A stretch of 9,685 nt of DNA from Verrucomicrobiales bacterium (lineage in GTDB: Bacteria > Verrucomicrobiota > Verrucomicrobiia > Limisphaerales > SXQI01): positions 1-9,685 of the forward strand of contig SXQI01000257.1 in assembly GCA_005793025.1 (NCBI GenBank), written 5' to 3'. The first letter of the stretch is position 1. Every line of letters starts with the position of its first letter. Shown one piece after another: positions 1 through 6,857 of the stretch. The translations under genes and the position numbers were made by a program. Under the pieces are notes generated by a model, which did not search any database, was not told the DNA's origin, and saw only the letters and a program-made list of their open reading frames with translations.

Positions 1-580
1 CAGTATCAGACTCTGAACCCGACCCCATCCAAATCTCGCCGTTAACGAGACACATTGATCTCACATCGAAGAAGCCCTGTCCGGGAATGGTCAGTTGGGT
101 GATTTGATCTTTCCGTAAGAGGAGAACTCCACCTGCGCGTGTTCCTATATAAATGGTCCCGTCCGCGTGCTCCGCGAGGGCGGCCACCCTACGGTTAGAA
201 AGGCCATCCTCGCGGATAAAACTTCTGAAAACTTGATCCTTCACTCGCACGAGTCCTCCCTCCACTGTTCCGCAGTAGAGGGTTTGATCCCGCGTCACGA
301 GGAGCGTTTGGAAATCGTCGTTAAAAAGACCGGGAGTGTCGATTTTTCTGTAATGTTTGATCTTGAGTCCATCAAAACGAATCAATCCGTCTCGCGTTCC
401 GATCCAGAGGTAGCCGTCCGTGGTTTGTGCGAATGAGGTGATATTCAGAACTGATGGGATCGTGGGGTCCTGCCATCGCCGATGGATCATTTGTTGGATT
501 TGCTCGGGTGGAACTGCTGAAACTGAAATCATCCATCCCAACCAAGTTAACAGAGCGTACGAAAGGCATTTACATCGCAT
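1..580 (-). CDS. Secreted two-component-regulator propeller protein, N-terminal part (likely sensor kinase or regulator), cut by window edge
   Basis: 193 codons are visible before the gene leaves the window at base 1. From the ATG at 580-578, residues 1-22 form a signal peptide or membrane anchor (short basic start, hydrophobic core LLTWLGWMISV, likely cleavage near SVSA-VPP). A tryptophan-containing lead-in (HRRWQDPTIPSV, about 33-44) is followed by beta-propeller repeats of the Reg_prop type. The copies are DGYLWIGTRDGLIRFDG (about 55-71), DQTLYCGTVEGGLVRV (98-113), DGTIYIGTRAGGVLLL (140-155) and the start of a fourth, NGEIWMGS (180-187). Known proteins with this start are usually periplasmic sensors that continue into a Y_Y_Y domain, a membrane helix and a histidine kinase or other output domain. 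That C-terminal part is outside the window, so the output is unknown. The start is set by the signal peptide; no good ribosome binding site is seen. It lies 44 bases after tatD on the same strand, so cotranscription is possible. Confidence 0.85.
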   Translation of the reverse strand, partial: MRCKCLSYALLTWLGWMISVSAVPPEQIQQMIHRRWQDPTIPSVLNITSFAQTTDGYLWIGTRDGLIRFDGLKIKHYRKIDTPGLFNDDFQTLLVTRDQTLYCGTVEGGLVRVKDQVFRSFIREDGLSNRRVAALAEHADGTIYIGTRAGGVLLLRKDQITQLTIPGQGFFDVRSMCLVNGEIWMGSGSESDT

Positions 581-624
581 TAGGGACAAGGATCGCAAGC
601 ACCATGGTTGTCGGAACTTGAGGT

Positions 625-1449
625 TCATTCGACCACTATTTTTGGGAAGAATCGCTCAACCGTGGACTCGGTGATGCGACTTAATTCTTCCAGCGTTACA
701 GATTTGATTTTCGCGATGATCTCAGCAATTTCTCGGACGTGGGCTGGTTCGGCACGTTTACCGCGATACGGAACGGGTGCTAAATAGGGGCAGTCCGTCT
801 CCAACATCAACGCCTCAATTGGCGTCGTGGCTAGCGTGTCTCGGACGCCTGCGGCGTTTTTAAAAGTTGTAATTCCAGTAAAACTGACGATCGAACCCAA
901 ATCCAATACTTGCCTTAGGATGTCCGGCGAATCGACGAAACAATGAAATACTCCCCTGACACGAGGAGTGAAGGGTCGCAGTTGGTCGAGCGTTTCCTGC
1001 GCAGCCGCGCGTTGATGGATCACGCAGTTGAGTCCCAATTCCTGAGCAATTTCCAGTTGTTGAGAAAAAAGCCGCGCCTGCCGTTTTTTGTATTCTCCAT
1101 CATCAAGGATGGTATCGGTTGGGCGAGTTGATGGAAGTCGGTAGAAATCCAAGCCTGTCTCTCCAATCGCGACCACTTTGGGGTGCTTTCCCAGATCCCT
1201 CAGAGCCGGTCGGATATCGTCGGGAGCATTTTCCACATTTGAAGGGTGCCAACCAACCACAGCGAAGACGCCTTCGAACTGTTCAGCTAATTGGATGGCT
1301 CGACGACTTGATTCTAAATCCGTCCCGATGCTGATGATTCTCGAAACCCCAGAAATGTGGGCACGGTCGATAGTTGCGTTTAAATCCTGAGAAAACTCCG
1401 GAAAGTCAAGGTGCGCATGGGTGTCTGTAAAAACGTTTTTATTAATCAC
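625..1449 (-). CDS. tatD: TatD-family metal-dependent DNase / hydrolase
   Basis: 274 residues, the usual TatD length; a cytoplasmic TIM-barrel amidohydrolase. Family members act as metal-dependent 3'-5' exonucleases on DNA or, in some cases, on D-aminoacyl-tRNA. Visible metal ligands are H11 and H13 in THAHLD, E97 in GETGLDFY, H145 in CVIHQR, H169 in FHCF and D219 in ETDCPYLAP, so the active site looks complete. The C-terminal signature PYRGKRAEPAHV is also present. Two oddities: the motif usually written IHxRDA reads IHQRAA here (aspartate replaced by alanine), and residues about 104-118 form an extra loop after GETGLDFY. The start is GTG at 1449-1447, supported by an AAGGG ribosome binding site seven bases upstream. 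It begins 22 bases after the Gfo/Idh/MocA gene, suggesting cotranscription. Which TatD paralogue this is cannot be settled from one gene. Confidence 0.95.
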   Translation of the reverse strand: MINKNVFTDTHAHLDFPEFSQDLNATIDRAHISGVSRIISIGTDLESSRRAIQLAEQFEGVFAVVGWHPSNVENAPDDIRPALRDLGKHPKVVAIGETGLDFYRLPSTRPTDTILDDGEYKKRQARLFSQQLEIAQELGLNCVIHQRAAAQETLDQLRPFTPRVRGVFHCFVDSPDILRQVLDLGSIVSFTGITTFKNAAGVRDTLATTPIEALMLETDCPYLAPVPYRGKRAEPAHVREIAEIIAKIKSVTLEELSRITESTVERFFPKIVVE

Positions 1450-1456
1450 CTTCGTG

Positions 1457-1461
1457 CCCTT
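1457..1461 (-). promoter_or_regulatory. Ribosome binding site of tatD
   Basis: The coding strand reads AAGGG followed by a seven-base spacer and then GTG. This supports the GTG start of tatD at 1449. It is the clearest Shine-Dalgarno sequence in the window; most genes here lack one. Confidence 0.6.
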
Positions 1462-1471
1462 GGATGCGAAG

Positions 1472-2548
1472 TTAGGGAAGCTGGACCGTCCGCTTTAACC
1501 GAGCACTGCGGATGGCAGCATCGACGATTTCTTGGCCTAGGCGACTGGTAGCAAGACTGACGGGCCCAGAGAGCGGTTGCTCGGTTTTTAGACAATGCAG
1601 GAGATACTGAACGGGGTTTTGGAACGGTGCTTTCAATGCAGGGGCGACGAGGCGATGTGGTTTCGTCTTCTTACGGGTTTGGACGGTAACGAAATCTTCG
1701 TAATCATCGGAACAAATGGTGCCTTCGGTTCCCGTGATGGTGAAACCGCATTTGGGTTGAGGCTGGGTGGTCCAAGGATCGGTAAACGTGCCCCACCGAG
1801 TCTCGAATTTGGAGAGGCCGTGAGCATACCTAGCAACCACGAGGCTGTGTTCGTCCACCTCCAGTCCAGCGGGTTCATCCACAACTGCGGTGACTTCGAT
1901 AGGTCTGCGACCTCCTTGAAACCAAGTCCCTAAGGTAGTGCCATAACCGAGATAATCCAAAAGGGAACCACCCCCGTGGGCGCGTTTGTAGAACCACGAA
2001 TCAGGTTTTTCTTGAGCAACCTGAGCTGGAGTTTTCTCTACTTTATCTGCCCCATGAAATAAGGGACCTCGATTGCCTCCGAAATGCCACACGTTTAATA
2101 CCTCGCCGATGTGTCCCGCTTCGATCAATTGATAGGTTTTACAATGGGATGTTACCCATTGGAGCGGCCAATTAATCATCAGGGTTTTATCTTTTGGCAT
2201 CGCCGTAATCATGGAATCAGCCTCCTTGAGTGAAGCAGCGAATGGCTTCTCAACCATGATATGGACATTGTAAGGTGCGATTTTTTTGACCCACGCCCCG
2301 TGTTGAGAAGCGGAAGGGCAGAGGATCACAACGTCGGGTTTGGCTTTCTCCATGCAGGCCCGGTAATCGGTGTATGCCCGATCGCGTGGCAGTCGCTGCT
2401 TGCGAATGGCTTCCTCCATCCGTTGTGGGTTTTCGTCAGAGATGCCAACGAGTTCGACCTCAGGATGGTTTCTGGCCATTCTCAAAAGGTCGCCCATATG
2501 GAAATGATCGAAATTAATGCCAGCAACTCTCCATTTGCGCGGGTTCAT
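1472..2548 (-). CDS. Gfo/Idh/MocA-family NAD(P)-dependent oxidoreductase
   Basis: 358 residues, in the family's normal range, with no signal peptide, so cytoplasmic. The N-terminal Rossmann half (about 6-125) carries the hallmark E100-K101-P102 (VEKPFAASL), whose lysine normally sits at the nicotinamide and substrate. The C-terminal half starts with the substrate-domain motif GGGSLLDYLGYG (192-203). D198 and Y202 occupy the positions usually held by Asp and His/Tyr. The dinucleotide loop is unusual: where the family has GxGxxG, this protein has AGINFDHFHMGDL (9-21), rich in histidine and short of glycine. The family oxidises or epimerises sugars, inositols and related polyols; no substrate can be assigned from the sequence. 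Starts at ATG, 62 bases after the ExoIII gene and 22 bases before tatD on the same strand. Neighbours include no transporter or sugar regulator that would reveal the substrate. Confidence 0.9.
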   Translation of the reverse strand: MNPRKWRVAGINFDHFHMGDLLRMARNHPEVELVGISDENPQRMEEAIRKQRLPRDRAYTDYRACMEKAKPDVVILCPSASQHGAWVKKIAPYNVHIMVEKPFAASLKEADSMITAMPKDKTLMINWPLQWVTSHCKTYQLIEAGHIGEVLNVWHFGGNRGPLFHGADKVEKTPAQVAQEKPDSWFYKRAHGGGSLLDYLGYGTTLGTWFQGGRRPIEVTAVVDEPAGLEVDEHSLVVARYAHGLSKFETRWGTFTDPWTTQPQPKCGFTITGTEGTICSDDYEDFVTVQTRKKTKPHRLVAPALKAPFQNPVQYLLHCLKTEQPLSGPVSLATSRLGQEIVDAAIRSARLKRTVQLP

Positions 2549-2574
2549 AGATTAGCAAGTGATAGGGAAGTTAT

Positions 2575-2611
2575 GCCGAAATTCAAAGCATAAGAAAAGT
2601 CGAAATCCGGC
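2575..2611 (-). repeat. Imperfect inverted repeat just after the ExoIII stop
   Basis: On the coding strand GCCGGATTTC (2611-2602) can pair with GAATTTCGGC (2584-2575). Nine of ten positions pair, counting one G-U, around a 17-base loop. It starts at the last base of the ExoIII stop codon and lies in the 62-base gap before the oxidoreductase gene. No T-tract follows, so it is not a standard intrinsic terminator. It may be an mRNA hairpin that attenuates or processes the transcript, or chance. Confidence 0.3.
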
Positions 2612-3367
2612 TATATGTCGATTTCAATGCCGACGGGGCAATGATCGGAACCCAGAGTTTCTCGATGGATAAACGCCCTCTTGAGGTTCGGTCTGAGGGA
2701 TTGAGACAGGAGGAAATAATCGATTCGCCAACCCACATTGCGGGCTCGTGCGCCCTGCATGGGGCTCCACCAAGTGTAATGCCCTACTCCTTTTTCAAAT
2801 TCGCGGAAACTATCGATGAAGCCTGCTCTCACAAATCCATCAAAACCAGCACGTTCTTCGGCAGTGAATCCATGGTTCCGAATGTTTGCTTTTGGATTAG
2901 CCAGATCGAGTTCTGTGTGTGCGACGTTGAGATCGCCACAAAAGATGACGGGCTTTGTGCGCTGCAGTTTTTTCAAATGGGACAGAAATGCGGCATCCCA
3001 TTGTTGCCGATAGGGAAGCCGAGTGAGTTCCCGTCGGGAGTTGGGGACATACACATTCACAAGATGAAAATTGTCGAACTCAGCGTTTAGGACACGCCCT
3101 TCGTTATCGTGCATCGTTTGCCCGATGCCGGTGGTAACTTTTAGTGGCTCATGTTTGGTAAAAATGGCACTGCCGGAGTAACCTTTTTTCTGGGCCGAAT
3201 TCCAGTAAGTTACGTACGTGTTGGGCCAAACCGCTTCGACATCCGCCTCAGTGGCTTTTGTTTCCTGTAGGCAAAGAATATCAGGGGATTGTTCGGTAAG
3301 GTAATGGAGGAAGTTTTTTTTTGAGACAGGCGCGGATTCCATTAACGTTCCAAGAGATTAGCTTCAT
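2611..3367 (-). CDS. xth: Exodeoxyribonuclease III (AP endonuclease), with an apparent frameshift at an A9 run
   Basis: ExoIII removes nucleotides 3'-5' from duplex DNA and cuts at abasic sites in base-excision repair. The longest open frame (ATG 3342, 243 codons) lacks the conserved N-terminus. That N-terminus, MKLISWNVNGIRACL, is encoded just upstream from ATG 3367 in another frame. The frames join at nine A's (3322-3314); with eight A's a single frame of 251 residues would result, the normal ExoIII length. Corrected numbering gives metal ligand N7, E35 in LQETK, Y106 in NVYVPNS, D145/N147 in GDLNVAH, and D241/H242 in the SDHCPVGIEI end, so the rest of the active site is intact. Read without a shift, translation from 3367 stops at 3283-3281 after 28 residues. 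Starting at 3342 would lose Asn7. The true start overlaps the preceding SRPBCC gene by 26 bases, suggesting translational coupling. Whether the lesion is real, a sequencing error or bypassed by slippage is unresolved. Confidence 0.88.
3314..3322 (-). other. A9 homopolymer at the ExoIII frame junction
   Basis: The coding strand reads CTC followed by nine A's and then CTTCC. Removing one A gives Leu-Lys-Lys-Asn-Phe and joins the conserved N-terminal frame to the conserved body. Runs of this length are prone to polymerase slippage in the cell and to length errors in sequencing. Confidence 0.85.
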
Positions 3368-4352
3368 GAGGCAAGGCAGAGGACGATTCAGCGAGTATTT
3401 TGAGATGGTTTAGAACACGGAGTTGGACATGACGAACGACATAATCCGAGATCGTTAACCAATACCCACTAGGCCACAAACGGTTTTCATAATAACTCGT
3501 GCCTTCAATCCTTGTGCGACCGTCGGCTAACGGGGTGAGATGGAATTCACCTTTCTTAGAAACATAGAATCCGTCGAGGTGCGGAGGGTTGAGGTTTTTG
3601 TAAAATGAGATTTCCCGCATGGATGGTGGAGTTGTCAGCACGTCGAAAGCTAAGTGATGAGGCGGGTTCCAAGCCGTGATCGTTTCAGTCATCGTGCCAG
3701 TAGAAAGCACGCAGTATCTGCGAGCACCGACGCCCATGCCCTCCATCCGGCATGATAAAGGGAATGCAACGCCCGCTTTGAACATTAACACGGGGTCGGA
3801 TTTGATTTCGGTGAATTCGGGAATAAGTTTCCAGACTTTTTCGATGGGAGAATTCACCTCGATCGAACTGGTGACTTTGGAGGTTGGAGCAGCAAAACTT
3901 AGTTTCGCTTCGAGAGCGGTTAGTAGAGGGGTGACGGCAAGGAGGATTACTGAAGTGAGAACCTTGAGAAAACGACGGTTGATGCAGGTGCCTGTGAAAT
4001 GACCTATCCACGCACCTAATACGCAGAGCGGATAAGCAATGGGAGCCGCCATCATCAAACAGATGAGGCCCTCGAAAGCAAAAACAACAATCCCTATGGC
4101 GACAACGAGCAAACTAATAGACGCAAGTCCCACAGTGCTCGCTTTGGAGCGTTGCTGCCCGAGAGAATACAGGAGGGCTGTGTTGAAGCCGAGGATGCTA
4201 GGGGTGAACACGAATATCACCCATCCGTAATTACCGAATGATTCCACAGAAACCCCGAGGACGAGAGCAACGCCGATCGCATTGAGCAGGATTGCTGTAG
4301 TCACCGAGGCGATGCGGCTCCTCGAAATGAACAGTATGATGTCCCTGAACAT
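3342..4352 (-). CDS. Multi-pass membrane protein with C-terminal SRPBCC (START-like) domain
   Basis: 336 residues in two parts. Residues 1-150 are hydrophobic, with about five predicted membrane segments (roughly 17-37, 43-65, 73-93, 95-120 and 130-148). Basic residues RRFLK sit just before the last segment. Residues about 157-330 resemble an SRPBCC / polyketide-cyclase-like domain. It opens with the typical strand SSIEVNSPIEKVWKLIPEF, and later blocks MTETITAWNPPHHLAFDV and GEFHLTPLADGRTRIEGTSYYE fit that fold's beta strands. SRPBCC domains bind hydrophobic ligands in a helix-grip pocket; no catalytic residue or ligand can be named here. The domain is presumably held at the membrane, possibly handling a lipid-like molecule (inference). 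Start ATG 4352-4350. It lies 60 bases after miaA, and its 3' end is overlapped by the true start of the ExoIII gene. Confidence 0.75.
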   Translation of the reverse strand: MFRDIILFISRSRIASVTTAILLNAIGVALVLGVSVESFGNYGWVIFVFTPSILGFNTALLYSLGQQRSKASTVGLASISLLVVAIGIVVFAFEGLICLMMAAPIAYPLCVLGAWIGHFTGTCINRRFLKVLTSVILLAVTPLLTALEAKLSFAAPTSKVTSSIEVNSPIEKVWKLIPEFTEIKSDPVLMFKAGVAFPLSCRMEGMGVGARRYCVLSTGTMTETITAWNPPHHLAFDVLTTPPSMREISFYKNLNPPHLDGFYVSKKGEFHLTPLADGRTRIEGTSYYENRLWPSGYWLTISDYVVRHVQLRVLNHLKILAESSSALPHEANLLER

Positions 4353-4412
4353 GGTTTAGCAGTAGCCCTCGATGACCGTAGAGTCAACTCCCTTCACTGA
4401 CGTGGGGAACCC

Positions 4413-5321
4413 TCAACAACCAGATTCTTTCAAAACGGTGTGGACGGATTGAGGTGTAAGGTCTTTTGAATGTTCAATCCAACGAGCTGCGAATTGGTGC
4501 TTAAAAAAGGTGATCTGCCGTTTCGCAAATTGCCGAGTGCGAATCTTCACAAGTTCGATTGCATCGGCTAAAGAGCACAGGCCCTCAAAATGTTGTAATA
4601 GCTGACGGTAGCCAAGTGCCTGTTGGGCTGTGCGGTTTTCTCTCAGACCTTGATCCAACAAAGATCGTGTTTCAGTCTCCAATCCAATCTCGAACATCCG
4701 ATCAACGCGATGGTTGATCCGATCGCGAAGTTCATTCGTTGTTGTGTTTAATACGAAAAGGGTTGGGCTACTGGATTTGGGATCGGGAGGTTGAAATTCA
4801 GAGAATGGTCTGCCTGTCAGTCTTATTATTTCTATTGCACGAATGACTCTGCGTGGGTTTTTGGAATCGATGGAACTGAAGGCTATTGGATCCCGTTGGC
4901 GTAACTCATCGAGCAGTTGTGGTAATGGGGTGGACTCAAGGAGAGAGCGAACCAAGGGATCTGAGGGGGGAGCTGCGGAGAGACCATGCAACAATGCTTT
5001 GAAGTAAAACCCAGTTCCACCGCAATAAATAGGGATTCGGTTGCGTGCTCGGATTCCTTCTTCGGCGGTTTTCGCGAGGCGAACGAATTGGGCCACATCG
5101 AACGATTGAGATAAATCCACGACATCGATTAAATGATGGGGGATTGAGGCTTGTTCTTCGGCGGTGGGTTTAGCCGTTCCGATATTAAGTCCCCGATAAA
5201 CTTGCATGGAATCCACGCTGATAATTTCTCCGGGCAACAATCTAGCGAGTTCAAGTGCGAGAGCCGATTTTCCTACTGCGGTGGGGCCCGCGAGATAAAT
5301 GGCTGGGGACAGTGAGTTCAA
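4413..5321 (-). CDS. miaA: tRNA dimethylallyltransferase MiaA
   Basis: 302 residues, normal length. MiaA transfers the dimethylallyl group from dimethylallyl diphosphate to N6 of A37 in tRNAs reading UNN codons; this i6A37 is the substrate for MiaB. Visible motifs in order: P-loop GPTAVGKSA (12-20); D37-S38-MQVYRGL, containing the catalytic aspartate; GTAKPT (48-53); GGTGFYFKALL (101-111), lining the tRNA/substrate channel; NPRRVIRAIEI (155-165); ALGYRQ (235-240); and the basic RTRQFAKRQITFFK block (261-274). Nothing essential is missing. The start is TTG at 5321-5319, chosen because it places the P-loop at the usual distance and because its bases form TTGA with the TGA stop of lspA, a coupled overlap. 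No in-frame ATG lies near. Confidence 0.97.
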   Translation of the reverse strand: MNSLSPAIYLAGPTAVGKSALALELARLLPGEIISVDSMQVYRGLNIGTAKPTAEEQASIPHHLIDVVDLSQSFDVAQFVRLAKTAEEGIRARNRIPIYCGGTGFYFKALLHGLSAAPPSDPLVRSLLESTPLPQLLDELRQRDPIAFSSIDSKNPRRVIRAIEIIRLTGRPFSEFQPPDPKSSSPTLFVLNTTTNELRDRINHRVDRMFEIGLETETRSLLDQGLRENRTAQQALGYRQLLQHFEGLCSLADAIELVKIRTRQFAKRQITFFKHQFAARWIEHSKDLTPQSVHTVLKESGC

Positions 5322-5824
5322 GGAGCCTCGATGGTTTCAAGTGGTTTGTTTTCCCCTTGCCATGAAAGCAAAAAAAGAAGTCCAACGCCTGTGCAAATGG
5401 CCATGTCGGCAACGTTGAAAGCAGGGAACCCGATTTCTTCACCGCCGCGCTGGTAGAAATAAAACCGTATGAAATCGATGACATGATTCACGAAAAGTCG
5501 ATCGATCATGTTTCCGATGATTCCACCCAAGACACAGCCGAATGCGATTTGCCCCGTCTTGGATTGGATTGCAAAGTGTTTCCGGCCAAGAATCAGGCCG
5601 AGCAAAGCAACCAACGAAAGTATCGCTAGGAACTCGTTGTTACCGTGGAACATACTCCAAGCGGCACCCGTATTGCCCCAGTGAACGAGTTTAAAAAAAC
5701 CGTCGATGACGTTTTTTTCGTCCGAAGGATTCAGACCATAGACAACGAGTCGCTTGCTGAGCTGATCCAACAGAGCTATCGAGACGGCGATGATGCTGTA
5801 GCGGACAGCGCCCGGGTGCTTCAT
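5318..5824 (-). CDS. lspA: Lipoprotein signal peptidase (signal peptidase II)
   Basis: 168 residues. LspA is an inner-membrane aspartyl protease that removes signal peptides from diacylglyceryl-modified prolipoproteins. Conserved blocks are all present: DQLSK (20-24), WGNTGAAWSMF (49-59), GGIIGNMIDR (100-109), VIDFI with catalytic D117, and FNVADMAI with catalytic D140. Four hydrophobic segments (about 8-28, 64-80, 93-112 and 139-156) match the usual four-helix topology. Start ATG 5824-5822, 12 bases after the PEP-hydrolase-family gene. The TGA stop overlaps the TTG start of miaA. Pairing with miaA probably reflects operon packing rather than a shared pathway. Confidence 0.97.
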   Translation of the reverse strand: MKHPGAVRYSIIAVSIALLDQLSKRLVVYGLNPSDEKNVIDGFFKLVHWGNTGAAWSMFHGNNEFLAILSLVALLGLILGRKHFAIQSKTGQIAFGCVLGGIIGNMIDRLFVNHVIDFIRFYFYQRGGEEIGFPAFNVADMAICTGVGLLFLLSWQGENKPLETIEAP

Positions 5825-5836
5825 GCACAGGCTGAA

Positions 5837-6727
5837 TTAGCGTTTTTTGTGGCCCGCACTTGTGATCCGTTTACTAGGGATTTGTTTGAATTTTTGAGTT
5901 AGAAGCGTCAACGACTCTTCCACTGCTAGCCGTTCAAGGCTGGAAGCACCAACGAACCCGACGCAATCCGTGTGAGAGTTCACGTAGGCTGCATCTTCGG
6001 GAGTGCAAATGGGGCCTCCGTGTGAAAGAAATACAATGTCTTTGCGAACCTTTTTTGCCCCATCGATGATTGTTTGTGTGCGTTTTACGGCGTCGTCTAA
6101 CGTGCAAACGGCACCAGTGACGCCGATTGAACCTCCCACAGTCGTGCCAACGTGTGCGATGATAGCATCCGCCCCAGCTCGAGCCATAGCCTCCGCTTCA
6201 GCCGCTGTTGCGACATAAACAATGGAAAAAAGTTCCATTTTTCGTGCGAGTTTCACCATCTCAAACTCATGGGAAACACTCATGCCGGTTTCTTCCAGCA
6301 CTTGTCGGAAATGGCCATCAACGATGCAGTGGGTGGGAAAATTATTTACACCGGAAAATCCCATGTCTTTCACTTGTAGTAACCAATGCCACATCCGTCG
6401 ACGAGGATCGCTGGCATGAACTCCGCAGATCACGGGGATTTCTTCAACAACGGGTAAAACTTCGTGCTCCCCAATCTCCATGGCAATTTCGTTCGCATCA
6501 CCATAGGCCATCAACCCCGCCGTGGATCCACGGCCTGCCATCCGGAACCTGCCGGAGTTATAGATGATGATAAGGTCCGCTCCGCCTTTCTCGATAAATT
6601 TGGCACTAATCCCAGTGCCTGCACCGGCGGCGATAATGGGTTCACCTTTTTTTAAGGTAGCTCGTAATCGTTCGACGACTTCTTTTCGCGTGTAGGGGTT
6701 CCCTTTTCCAGTCCAAGGATTTGGCAT
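5837..6727 (-). CDS. Phosphoenolpyruvate-hydrolase-family TIM-barrel protein (Tm-1 C-terminal-like)
   Basis: 296 residues, the length expected for a stand-alone member of the family known as PEP_hydrolase or TIM-barrel signal transduction protein. Conserved stretches are seen throughout: IIAAGAGTGISAKFIEKGGA (31-50), IIIYNSGRFRMAGRGS (53-68), PVICGVHASDP (98-108), GFSGVNNFPTHCIVDGHF (123-140), AHVGTTVGGSIG (191-202) and LSHGGPI (234-240). The glycine-rich segments near the ends of the strands could bind phosphate (inference). The same domain forms the C-terminal part of plant Tm-1-like proteins, and in bacteria is often next to a Tm-1-like ATP-binding (UPF0261) protein. No such partner is visible here. 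True substrates remain poorly established in the family. There is no signal peptide. Start ATG 6727-6725; it leads the run with lspA and miaA, 12 bases before lspA. Confidence 0.85.
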   Translation of the reverse strand: MPNPWTGKGNPYTRKEVVERLRATLKKGEPIIAAGAGTGISAKFIEKGGADLIIIYNSGRFRMAGRGSTAGLMAYGDANEIAMEIGEHEVLPVVEEIPVICGVHASDPRRRMWHWLLQVKDMGFSGVNNFPTHCIVDGHFRQVLEETGMSVSHEFEMVKLARKMELFSIVYVATAAEAEAMARAGADAIIAHVGTTVGGSIGVTGAVCTLDDAVKRTQTIIDGAKKVRKDIVFLSHGGPICTPEDAAYVNSHTDCVGFVGASSLERLAVEESLTLLTQKFKQIPSKRITSAGHKKR

Positions 6728-6857
6728 ATATAGTATTCGATCCGCAACCTAACTAAGATCCAAGAGTGCTGAGGGAGGGCCGAAAATGCAATCCGCGAAT
6801 GAACATTCCCTGAGTCGATGGAAAACTCAACGGTCGAGCTCTGCAACGGGTTTAAGA
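6728..6857 (-). other. 130-base intergenic region ahead of the PEP-hydrolase/lspA/miaA run
   Basis: This is the largest gap in the window and the natural place for a terminator of the serine hydrolase gene and a promoter for the following run. An AT-rich stretch lies directly against the downstream ATG (6728-6736), but no well-spaced -35/-10 pair is convincing, and no stem followed by a T-tract is seen. No credible coding sequence fits inside it. Confidence 0.4.

Noticed and set aside
1595..1933. 112-codon plus-strand frame opposite the oxidoreductase gene
   Set aside because: Antisense shadow of a conserved gene, with no supporting start signal or similarity that I recognise.
2641..3090. 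149-codon plus-strand frame opposite the ExoIII gene
   Set aside because: It is antisense to a strongly conserved enzyme; the translated sequence shows no domain and has the look of a shadow frame.
4353..4412. TTGACT (4387-4382, minus strand) as a -35 for the SRPBCC gene
   Set aside because: The hexamer at the right distance, TACTGC, matches the -10 consensus poorly and lies directly against the start codon, so no promoter is called.
6811..6829. Short inverted repeat TGAGT / ACTCA with a nine-base loop
   Set aside because: A five-base stem with no T-tract is within chance expectation and does not make a terminator or a convincing operator.
6652..6846. Small minus-strand reading frame of 64 codons across the gap before the PEP-hydrolase-family gene
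   Set aside because: It overlaps the start of a clearly conserved gene in another frame, its sequence has no recognisable domain, and no ribosome binding site was found.
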